Assembly (NCBI RefSeq): GCF_035222375.1
Contig: NC_085891.1
Span: 2,542,001 to 2,606,000 of the forward strand
Length of the DNA stretch: 64,000 nucleotides
Origin: Podospora pseudocomata
Taxonomy: Eukaryota; Ascomycota; Sordariomycetes; Sordariales; Podosporaceae
Direction of reading: 5' to 3'
Numbering within the stretch: the first letter of the stretch is position 1; every line of letters starts with the position of its first letter. The notes beneath the pieces were generated by a model that saw only the letters and a program-made list of their open reading frames with translations, did no database searches and was not told the DNA's origin. This document shows, one piece after another, positions 34,301 to 44,556 of this stretch. The translations under genes and the position numbers were made by a program.

Positions 34301-34795
34301 ATCACTCTTGATTCGACACACCAACACCGACGCCAACGGCCACGACAACTGCTACTTATCCTACATTCTCCATTTGGTTGACCCGACTCTATCTCATGCT
34401 CTGGACCGGGCCCTTAAGCGTGTTATAGTTCCTAGTAAGTTGCAAAGGACGGCTTGTGAACATCCCATAATACACAAGCGGGGCCCCCTCGACTGCCAGG
34501 GTTCCTTCCGCTCGAGCATTCATGCTAACCTTTGGATGGTTGGCTACTCTCAGCTTCCGGTAAATCTTAGATTAACCATACACTTTTCTATTTTCCAAAT
34601 CAGAACCGTTTTGCTATGGATTCATCCCAATTGTACGCCATCCCCGTTGCTTGACTCTACCCTAAACCAGGGACACTGGACTTACATGTATGCTATAGAC
34701 GGCAGCAAATCCAAGTACCAGCGTTCAACTTCGAAAATCCCGAGAACCAGTTTGGCAGAGAGATCACATCGCCCCATCCTACACCTGTCGTCACC
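28386..34795. other. 6.4 kb gene-poor interval with long leader of the Rua1-type gene
   Basis: No supportable coding gene in about 6.4 kb. From 28400 to 32900 the open frames are short, overlapping and unlike proteins, and no transposon ends, target duplications or strong C-to-T mutation bias were recognised. From about 33050 the plus strand becomes markedly pyrimidine-rich and has many short upstream ATGs, which suggests a long, perhaps spliced, 5' leader for the regulator starting at 34796 (a donor-like GTAAGT lies at about 34435). A long non-coding RNA or unannotated lineage gene cannot be excluded. Confidence 0.5.
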
Positions 34796-36931
34796 ATGAA
34801 CGGTGGCACCGTGCCTCCAAAGACCGACGCGATGACGGCACCGCAGGGAATGTGGACAACACCGACATCCCAGGGAATGAGGCCCAGGCCTGCGACTATT
34901 CACGAAGGCTTCTCGTACTGCGTGGCGGAGCCGTACGAGGGTCTGCCATCTTGGGACTCGTCATCTTTGCAAATGCAGCAGACACCTAGCGATGGCATGT
35001 CGTCGAGACCTATCTCTATGCACCAGGACTTCTATCCGGCGACTACATTGGAGAGCAGTGAGTGTTTTAGCAGAGGAGGCTATGGCGGCTTCGAGGGGCT
35101 AACCATCCCCTCAGATTCGTGGCCGCAAAAGCCTTGCGATGACCATTTCGAGATTCATGGGTTGGAGCCCGAGATGAACATTGGGCAGGCTTACACCACT
35201 GACGAGGCGAATCCCATTATTGACCTCAGGTATCCTGGTCAACAGGTGGAAGGCGACTCGAACAACTTTGAGCATGGGTTGAACCCTCGCAGAATGTCTG
35301 GGTCGTCTTTTACCGTGTCCACGTCGGGCGGCATGTCAGAAATGCCTCCCTACGAGGATTTCTCCACGACCCTCTCCGAAGCGCCTTCCTTCTCGTCTGA
35401 GTACCCGCCGCCGTCCAACCGAAACTCGATGATTTCATCTACGCAACTGTCTCCTGTCGCTTCCCCACGCATGACACCTCAGAGCCGGTCAGAGTTGGTT
35501 AGAACTCAAAGCAGAGGGCGCGCATCCCCTTCTCCACGACCTGGAGTTCGCGCGGCCCCTTACTCGGTGGAAAGCGCCAGGAACAAGAGGTGGTCGACTG
35601 GTTCATACGGGACGGCGAATCGGAGACCTTCCCCCTTTGTGTATCACCCTCATGACGTTTTCAACCAGCACAATCGGATGTCGTCTCGCCACTCGTCACC
35701 TACTATCGGACACGGCCCCCTCCCCTTGAACTACGGCAACCTCCAGGCAGCGCAGCAGCACCCCTATCTGATGAGCAATGCGCCGGCATTCCAGAGAAAC
35801 AGCATGCTTCTGCCCACGCAACTTCCGTCTCATGTCTTCCACCATGACACGCATCACCACCATCCTCATCAGTTTGAGAACGCGCCCCCCCTGCTCTCAC
35901 ATGGACTTTTCCGCATGCTTCAAAGCAATGCCGACCCCCACTCTCTCCACAGCCACTACGCTGACCTTTCTGACCCCCCTGATCTGTATGCTTCTCTTCA
36001 GGAGGAGCAGATTCCTCCACCGCCCGAAGATATGAACCCACCCGACCCAGACTTGATCCCCCACGAGCAAGAGCTGAGGTTTGAGGGTGACTTGTACACC
36101 CCAAGATGGGTTCGCGGACATGGTAACAAGCGGGAAGGATGGTGCGGCATTTGTAAGCCTGGAAGGTGGCTTGTCCTGAAGAACTCTGCTTTCTGGTACG
36201 ACAAGAGCTTTACTCATGGCATCAGTGCCGCAACGGGTAGCCCATTCCAGGAGCCTCAAGACACGAGGCGCATGGATGGTAACCCTGATGTCTGGGAAGG
36301 ACTGTGCGGCAGCTGCAACGAATGGATTGCATTGGTGAGCAGCAAGAAAAAGGGAACGACCTGGTTTAGACATGCCTACAAGTGCCACACGCACCCAAAG
36401 ATCAAGGACGCACCCAAGCGCAGAAGGGAGAGCAGCAATACCCGTGCTCTGGCGGCCACCAACATGGCAAAGCCGGCAACCAATCCGTTGACGCCCCAAA
36501 TGACACCACAGGTGTCGACGACAAACACTCCTGCTCCCGCTCCCCTTCAGTCGCAGCCTCAACACCAGACTCAACAGGCTCTGGAACAGGCTCTGGACCA
36601 GAGACAGACACCAACCCCAGTTCAAAGCCAACACCCGCCACATGGTCCTTCTCCCCCGCCTCCTACGCAACACCAGCAGCAGCCTCAGGGGCAGCAGCCG
36701 CATACTATGCCGTCGCAGCAGCACCAACAATACAATCAGCATCAGCAGAGCCATCCTCCACCGCAGCCAGTCATCCAGCTGCAGCCTCCGCCGGTCCGTC
36801 ACTTCCACCGACACCTCCCACCTCACCTTCAGCTCCACCCGACGTCAGCTCCTCCGCAGCCTCCCAGAACAGCCATCATGAGCCCCATCCCTCCCATGGT
36901 TCCCATGGACGGCTTTGCGAACATGATCTAG
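34796..36931 (+). CDS. Rua1 C-terminal-domain transcription regulator (DUF4451)
   Basis: Intronless, 711 residues. The first about 410 residues are Ser/Pro/His-rich and disordered. The conserved domain follows (about 425-545): RFEGDLYTPRWVRGHGNKRE, GWCGICKPGRWLVLKNSAFW, YDKSFTHGISAATG, then WEGLCGSCNEWIALVSSKKK and WFRHAYKCHTH. The two CX2C pairs and the C-terminal CHTH suggest zinc binding. This is the Rua1 C-terminal family (named after the Ustilago regulator of glycolipid synthesis; fission yeast meu26 also belongs), whose members act in the nucleus. A basic KDAPKRRRE may be a nuclear signal. The last 150 residues are Gln/Pro-rich. The target genes in this fungus are unknown. The very long leader suggests translational or developmental control (inference). 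Confidence 0.88.
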   Translation: MNGGTVPPKTDAMTAPQGMWTTPTSQGMRPRPATIHEGFSYCVAEPYEGLPSWDSSSLQMQQTPSDGMSSRPISMHQDFYPATTLESSECFSRGGYGGFEGLTIPSDSWPQKPCDDHFEIHGLEPEMNIGQAYTTDEANPIIDLRYPGQQVEGDSNNFEHGLNPRRMSGSSFTVSTSGGMSEMPPYEDFSTTLSEAPSFSSEYPPPSNRNSMISSTQLSPVASPRMTPQSRSELVRTQSRGRASPSPRPGVRAAPYSVESARNKRWSTGSYGTANRRPSPFVYHPHDVFNQHNRMSSRHSSPTIGHGPLPLNYGNLQAAQQHPYLMSNAPAFQRNSMLLPTQLPSHVFHHDTHHHHPHQFENAPPLLSHGLFRMLQSNADPHSLHSHYADLSDPPDLYASLQEEQIPPPPEDMNPPDPDLIPHEQELRFEGDLYTPRWVRGHGNKREGWCGICKPGRWLVLKNSAFWYDKSFTHGISAATGSPFQEPQDTRRMDGNPDVWEGLCGSCNEWIALVSSKKKGTTWFRHAYKCHTHPKIKDAPKRRRESSNTRALAATNMAKPATNPLTPQMTPQVSTTNTPAPAPLQSQPQHQTQQALEQALDQRQTPTPVQSQHPPHGPSPPPPTQHQQQPQGQQPHTMPSQQHQQYNQHQQSHPPPQPVIQLQPPPVRHFHRHLPPHLQLHPTSAPPQPPRTAIMSPIPPMVPMDGFANMI

Positions 36932-39900
36932 ACGTCACTGGCCGCTAGGTTTCCTTACTCACTATCGCTATGAATGCCGTTATGACCCTCGATACCAAAA
37001 TTTGATCAGATCATTATTTCATTTCTTTGCCAGATGATGATGATGAAATCATTTCTTTTTTTGGGTACAATTTCACTACTTGGAGCAAGGTTATAGACAG
37101 GCATGGAGCATGGCATGATTTTTCTCTCTCTCTCTCTCAGGACGTATGGTTGAAGTGGATGCCGTTTTTTCTCTCTCTTTTCTTCCCTTTTATAAAGGGT
37201 TTAATTTCTTCTTGGATCAACTACTGTCTACCAACCAACCACAAGAAAATATCCTTCCTGTCTTTTTCTCTCACATCCCCTCCCCACTCTTGGACGACAC
37301 GCAACTTCAATTCTTTGCACATTATTCGTTTTTTCTCCTTATTTTCTTTTTGGCTTTTTTGATTTCCTGTCTCTCCTTGTTTCGTATGGCTGGTACATCC
37401 GTTTCTTGTTCTTTTTGGCTTTTTGAGCGTTTTGATATTTTAATCAGGATAGTTTTTTGTCTTCTTTCTTTTGCAGAAGGTAGTATATGATGGTGGGCAT
37501 GGAGAAAGTGTCCTTTTGAAACGTAGTTTAGATACCCCTTTTTTGGATGGATGGTGGAAAAGAGGAGGATTATCACAATTGGGATTTTGGTGTTGGAGGG
37601 GTGATCGATGAAAGGGGGGGGAAGAGGAGGAATCGGGGAGGGGAAGTGGTTGTTGCATAGCAATTAATCTTTTTTTTCTTGCCTTGACTTTTCATATGTG
37701 TGTTGTTCTGTTTTGCTTGGCGATATCCTACGTTGCTTTTCCAGGATTGGTGAGTCCTTGATTTGGGATATTGTGGTACGGCGATGGTGGTGGTGGTATT
37801 CCCGTGCCAGCATAACCGCTGAACCGAGGATTACTACTGTCTAGATGTTGATTGGCAGTTCACATGTGCTTTTCCAGTGGGTGGGCATGATGAGATCAAG
37901 ATCGGAGAATATGGGTAACGACAGCGGCATAAAGCGGTTCATCGCCACACGCAGGTCATCACGATTATTGTGTGGTTGAGCGGGTGTGAATTCATGCGAT
38001 CCATCCCATCCCATCCTCTCTCTCCTTTGCTTCCCTTGTCAAGGGAACCCTGCTCGGATACAGGAAAAACAATTGCGGGGAACCTTGACGGTTGGGATCA
38101 TTTCTTGTTGTTTTTTCTCATCGGATGAACTGTTGCACACACACGCGGGACGATAAAAAGAGAGCAAGATGGTAGGTAGCAGTTTCATTTTGTGGAATTC
38201 ATGCGACAGAGCAGCGAGATGATGTGCTGCTTCTCCGTGAGGCTGATGATTACGTGGTGGGGGTTGGATAACCGCCCAGGGTTGTTGAAGAGGGAAAAAG
38301 AAAAAGCCAGGGTTAGGTGATGAAGGATAGTGTACTAGCAGGGCAGGGTTAGGGTGGTGGGTGGTAGGGCGGACAGGGATCTAAAGTGGTTGCAGATTTC
38401 AGCCTTCTTGGCAGCGAGGGGCGCCTTACTGGAAAGAGGATTTACCCCGGTTTGGTTGGAGTGTTCAATTCTTGATTCTTTCGCTGTAAGAAAGAAGACG
38501 AGAGGGGATAAGATGGGATGATTGATTGGATTGGGGAAAGGGGATGAATGGATGGGAGGGATTGAATGTTTTAACTGGTTCGGTTGCCCTGCCAATCAGT
38601 GGTTCACAAGCCCGAGCTTGAGGGAGGTTCAAGAATGGGGGGTGTGGAGTGTGCTCCTGATGCACGAAGCTGTTGCTGTTGGTGAGGTTTGGGACGAGCT
38701 CCTGTCCAGTCGATGTGGGGATTGGGATGACAGTCTAAAACTGGGAGTTTTTGTTGAAGTTGTTTCATCAGCCTCTTGAGGTTGCAGTAATTGATGGATT
38801 TGATGGAGGGGATAAGTTACCATGTGGGTGGTCTCGGCTGGGGAGGAGGTATATTTTTGGGTTTTGCATGAACTTGCCGACGTCAGGGACGGGTGGGATT
38901 TCCAAAGTGGGAGAAGAAAAGTAATTGAGAGAACCGGAGTCGGACAGAGTTTGGAACCTGGGGGTTGTGTTTAATTACCGCTTGCTGCTCAGTGAGGCTT
39001 GAGCTGCGGTGGTGGTGGGTGTGTTTTCCAGGTACAGCAGTGACAGCACCGATTATGCGCCGATTTTTGCAGCTGCAAATACCAATGCAGGAACCCAGCG
39101 ATTGCCACTGGATTGTCATGGGATGTCAATTGATTGGATTGGTCTCTCCTTTTTGGGGGGCTCATGGTTGGGAAGCAAAGACGATCACGAGTCCAGGGTT
39201 GGGAATGTTCTTTACCGGCTGCGTCTGCGGGCGCTGTTGGGACTATGCTTTCTCTCTTTTGGAGGAGTTTGGCAGAAATCTTTCGCTTGCTGCAATGAGA
39301 TCAGAGTTATTTGATGTTTGACCTGTTGAATAGCAAGACTTATGAAGATGGGGAAAAGAAGATCGATGATGGAAGAGGTACCCCACTACGTGCCTAGGCT
39401 GTGATCTCCACCCTGCCCATGTCTCCAGCTGCTGACTTGCGGAGGTTGACCTTCTTGTTCACCACCAACTTCAGCCAGAAGCCCACTTCCAAGCAGGCTG
39501 CCGACAGGGGTCCTTTCTCAATTGACTCATTTGGCTTGATATCGTGCATGTTGCCGTATCAGATATCTGTGTGCCTCTTTTTTTCTCCTTCCGGTGATGT
39601 CGATCGAATAGGTATCGGATTCGATATCCAGATCAGTCCTGACGAATTGGGTACCCCCTCTGACATGCAGACCGAAGGACGAATTCCACCGCCCTCTCTA
39701 ATTTCTACACATGCAGTGGCCAGCCTGCCGATGCGCAGTCTCGGCCTCGGACTGCAGCAAGCATGTCGGCACTAAAGCCGGAGCGGGGAAGACTTCGTCT
39801 CATCAAGGGCTCGGGTACCTGATAATTGGATATTGGAGGCTTGCATGCCTGATGCACTGCAGCACCTTCCCTCGACATTCAGGCTATCCATCCTGTACCC

Positions 39901-40742
39901 CCACTGTCTGATGGCTTGCTGAACTGCACACCTCTCAGTTAGCTACCGCCCCGGTCCAACCTCGCACGCAACCTTTGAGGCACAGAGTACGTCTTGTGTC
40001 GCAGACTGCTGGTGTTTGTCTGAATTGCCGCCGTCCCAGCGAGTATCGCCAGAGTCTCTCTTGAAAAGAGCTCAGTTGATCGCTGCTGTGAACGTGAGCA
40101 GGGGGCAACCCGTGCCGCCAACCAGGGCTTCCAGGGCCCCTCGCAAGCAAATCCACTCGCCCTCAGCACAGACCCGACAATAATATATCTCGGTACATTT
40201 TGTTCCAACCAGGCTTTTGCATTTCCCGGCCCCCAGGGATTGGGAAAGAGATATATCTGCGCTGTGCTCCTTCACCGGGCTTGTCAAGGGTTTCTTGTCC
40301 TGTTTCGTTTCCCTCCTCTCTGACGATTGACGGTTATGCTCAGAACTGCTTGGTAGCTTGGCCCCGTTTCCTTACAACAAGCCTTGATGTCTCTTTGGCC
40401 CCGCGCAGACAACCTCGAAAAGCTGTTTACTGACCGTGCCCCTGGGATGCCAGATTTTAATGTTTACTTTGCTTACGAAACGAATGTCGACGACGCTTGG
40501 ATACCCCTTATGAACATGGACATTGGGCCCTGATAAATTGACGAATACACGCCGTATCATCTATCCCGTGTCCCGCATACCTATCCTTCCTTCCCGCTCG
40601 TCCAACAAGAGCCTCTCCATCTCGAATCTGCCTATATTACCACTCTACCCGGAGCATCTTGGACGTCCGAAGCAACGCCGGTGGATTCTTACTAGAGCGC
40701 TCGGCCCATGAAAAAATACATTGAGAGAAATTTGAATCTGCT
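36932..40742. other. 3.8 kb gap: Rua1-type 3' flank and leader of the PHD gene
   Basis: No supportable gene. The part to about 37700 is T-rich, as expected for a 3' UTR and flank, with TCTCTCTCTCTCTC near 37124. Short G-rich minus-like runs occur at 37600-37660. From about 39400 to 40740 many short frames overlap without recognisable content; this may be a long leader of the gene starting at 40743. No mobile element was recognised. Confidence 0.5.
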
Positions 40743-43336
40743 ATGAGTGGGGATCAGCCAGTTTCCAGGTGCGCTCCCATACTCCCTCCCTTGAGTCGGT
40801 GGAAGGTATGTATGTTTCCGTGCTGATCTCAGGTGCCTGCAGCTTTGGCGACCCAGACGCTCAGCCGCCCACCCCTAAACAAACACCAACATTATCGATT
40901 TTCCCGAGTCCTCGTTTCGAAACACCAAAGAACAACGCGGGACGATTCGACGAGCCTGGAGGCTGGACTCCTCATTTTGCCGAGGATTACTCCGTCTTCA
41001 ACTCGACCCCGGGGAACCTGAGGGGCAGCCAGCATCCCTTTCCCGATTTTGGTCCAGCAACCCCATACCTTGGTTCGGCCCGCAAACGGACGTTGTCTAC
41101 TGGGGAAACGTTTTCGCCCACCACCAACTTGCAGCTACCGTCTGTGGAACCGTCCGAGATCCTACGATCCTCTCCGAGCCAACTATCAACCCCAACCTTT
41201 CAACAGTTAACTCCCACCAGCCGAAATTCAGATACTGCTGAGAAGACTTCAAAGAAGGTGCGGCGTGGAACAGTGGTTGAGCAATCTCAGGGACAAACAG
41301 CAACCCCGCCGCCCTCTGGCCGGAAGGGTGAACGGAAACTCGCTCCCAAACACGATACGTCCGCCATGCAGAATGATCAGGGCTACGGCCACCCAGACTT
41401 TTTGGCGACTGCCCAGCCACAAATGGGCAACTTCGTGACCAACCCTGGCGACATGTTTTCTTATCCCTTATCAGCACCGGCTGCCGGTCCAGGATATGCA
41501 CCACAGCGGTCGTTTTGGGACCAGGATCCCAACATGGGAGGGATGGAAGTTGATTTCAGTGCCAATGGCGCCAATGGTGGCGATATGTTCCAAAACCAGA
41601 CACATCAACCTCTCACCCCAGTCGACTGGGCAAATGCCAATCTGATGCAGGCACAGGACGCCATGGTCGGTCATGAAAACGGTCATGTTACTACTGGAAA
41701 TCACCAAGCTCCCCTTATATCACAAGCGCCCATGCCTGCCCTCGTAACTTCAGCCCCCGAACAAGCCATGTTCGCGGTTGATTATTCCACGACCATGGAA
41801 GACAACTTTGGAATGAACAGTAGCGGCGGCGCGGTAAACCCCGGGCTCATCTTCAGCCGGCCGCAGTCAGCCAACATGGATGCAATCTCTCATGACCAGT
41901 CTATGCAAGTCCCTATCGCACCTCGCCCTCAAACGAGTCAAGACTTTGTCCAGCCAACGAGCAGGGCACCATCAGCGCAAAGAATAGTGACAACCTCCCG
42001 AGGCGAGCTTCGTCGTTCGTCAAGCACGAGGACCGTGCCTTCAAGCAGACCAGACCGAGCTCTGGCTAGCTCACCAATCAAGTCGGTTGGACGACCTGGC
42101 CTCTCGCGAAGCTTCAGCGAAAATAGAGGGAAGAAGCAGTCGAGCCGACCAGCGCTGCCCACTCTTGCCCCAGCTCCTCGTCCACAATCACAACTGGTGA
42201 GCAACGCTGGCGTAGGTGCCAACCGGCCGATTATAAGCCAACCTTCCCGTCCAAGTGGAAGGACATCTCCCCTGAAAAGCCAGCAACACTCCCGACTGTC
42301 CAGCTTGACATCCATCCCAGAGACCTCGGGTCCAAGAATGCGAACCCAAGCGAAGTTCACCATTGATGCCAACGGCAGAGCAAGAGTGGAAACCACAGTC
42401 GTTGTAGAAACAGAAGAGCCAACCAGTGCAAGAAAGCGCCAGGGCTCTCAAGACGGCAGCCAACGTAGGAGGTGGACTCCCTCCGACGAGGAAGATGACT
42501 CTTCCTCTACCGATGACGAAGGCCCGATTATCATTCCTAGCAGAAACACCTCTTTTGCACTCCCAGATCCGGTAAAACCCTCGATTGTCCATCCTTTTCA
42601 CCGGGCGTCTCATACCGGCTCGTCGTACAGCGCTAGCTTCCAACACCAGGATGATGATAGCGATGGGGAGACGGTGGTGAATGTGAATGACCTCACGCCC
42701 ACGGGAAAAGTGGCCGGGGACGCGATCAGTGAGCTGCAAAAGGTCAGGGAGGCAAGGCAGCGGAGCGGGCAGTGGCCGCCGAGTTCTGCGCCAAAGGTGA
42801 GGAGGTCCTTTTCGGGGGTGGGGGGGTCGGGGAGTGCGAGTTTTGGGAATCATCAGCAGGGGGGTTACAGGGGGAGTTATAATAATAGTAGCTTGAGTCC
42901 GGCTAGCATGACGGAGGGGAGTCTGCCGACGCCGACGGGGGAGAGGGGAGGGGGGATGAGGTGCGTTTGTGGGAGGGGGGAGGTGGGGAGGAATGAGCTG
43001 TTGGTTCAGTGGTATGTTTGTTCCTTTTGAAGATTTTATGTGATGATGAAAGGGTGTGTGGGTTGCTAACATGGAGGCAGTCAATCGTGTGAGATGAACT
43101 TGCATGAACGGTGTGTGAATGCGACGGAGACGTCAATTTACATTTGTTCGTTTTGTGCGAATGTTACGACTGGGCATCCGGTGAGGGGTGGTGGTGGAGG
43201 GAGGGTTAGGGAAAGGGAGGGGGACAGGGAAAGGGGGCGTTATCATGGGCATGGGCATGTGCGGGTGGGAGGAGGGGTGTCGGGCTTGGGGATTACGAGT
43301 CCGTTGGCGCATAAGAATTTTAAGAGTTTTAGGTGA
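40743..43336 (+). CDS. PHD-finger nuclear protein with long disordered N-terminus
   Basis: Exons 40743-40768, 40843-43011 and 43081-43336 give 816 residues. The 26-base first exon encodes MSGDQPVS; using the acceptor TGCAG at 40842 restores SFGDPDAQPPTPKQTPT, a conserved-looking opening. Most of the protein is disordered and rich in Ser, Pro and Gln, with basic patches (KKVRRG, ARKRQG) and an acidic run SDEEDDSSSTDDE. The PHD finger is formed only after splicing at 43012-43080: CVCGRGEVGRNELLVQ joins CQSCEMNLHERC, ending YICSFC. The eight ligands are C-X1-C, CQSC, H, C and CSFC; the first pair is CXC rather than the usual CXXC. Such fingers read histone H3 tails. The tail after the finger is Gly/Arg-rich. 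Complex membership is not known. Confidence 0.82.
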
Positions 43337-44556
43337 TGGGAGGGGGTGCGATGGTGGTTGGTTTTGGGATTGGAAATGAATAATGGATATGATGACAAGA
43401 TGGGATTGGATGGGATGGGTTGGGAAAGGGATAGGATATGATATTTTGTACACGGTGAGAGTAAAAAGAAGTGCTGATGACGGTGGATTTTGGTGTTGTT
43501 TGACTTGTAGCAAGGCTGGAGTATTGTTGCTTGGTTATGGTGGCGGGCTAGAGTTATTGGAGATACCCTGATGTTGTATGTATTGATGTTTGATGGATTA
43601 TGATGGGTGTTTGGTTGGTAATACTCCATATATTCACACATCCTTGCTTGCTTCTCCTCGATTTTCATACTGCTTGTCTCTGAGAACAAGGGGGTTCTTC
43701 AGGGCTAGGGCTATTACGTATGGGAACAGAAGGCTGACACGTGAAATGAGGCGATGCTAGTTCCCGGTGAGATTAGACTATAGAGAATTGGAGTTTGTGA
43801 CATTGACAGCTGTCTTGAAGACTAGTTCAAGATGTCGGCAGTCCTGACTGCTGGCCATAGGGTGTAAAACGGTGTAGCCAAAGTTCAGCCTCGTAAGCCC
43901 ACCTCTCGAGTTTGAGACTCAACAATAATTTCTGTTCTCGGATGAGCTTCTGATTGCAACGCCAAAATGACCGTTGGTGACACACTTTCTTCCCTCTCTG
44001 TTTTCTTGAGTGGGTGATATATCGGGGAAGGTCACGTGAGCGCGCGTCGTTTGCTCCCCTGCCAGTTGTCCCTGCCTCGATTTACTGAATCGCGATCCAC
44101 GTCACACATGCCAAACATCTTCCCCTCCCAAAAAGGAAACAGCCCCCCACATTGAGGGACGTGAGGACAAAGCAACCACAGATACTCAGTGAGCCTCAAA
44201 CTCATTCCCAAGCCCAATTAGCCCTTTGTTTTTCTTTGCAAGCCTGAACCTCGACCTCATTCAAGCTGCAGTGTTGACGAAAAGGACACTGGAGTCGGTG
44301 TGTTAGCATTTTCGACTCAGCTGCTCACATTTGAGAGGGAAAGCAGTTACATCGCGACCGCCAGCGAGATATTTCACCTACCCGGTACCTATTGACTTCA
44401 TCCCCGAACCTTTACTTTATACCTGAGCACACTGTATCGCCACACAACTCACAAACCAAAAAAAAAAAAAAAAAGCATATACTTGAGAAGTTTCCAGCCT
44501 CTCATCTTCTTCCCTTTTAATCCTCCTTTTCCCCTCTCACTTCTGCCACACCGAAC
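43337..44556. other. PHD gene 3' flank and Tdp1 promoter
   Basis: About 1.2 kb with no supportable gene. The 5' end of the interval has repeated GGATGGGAT/GATATGAT motifs; the 3' end is the probable Tdp1 leader, with a run of 17 A (44458-44474) about 80 bases before the start codon. Confidence 0.55.

Noticed and set aside
34796-36931. Antisense frames (for example 35897-36838) over the Rua1-type gene
   Set aside because: Shadows of Gln/Pro/His-rich codons on the opposite strand.
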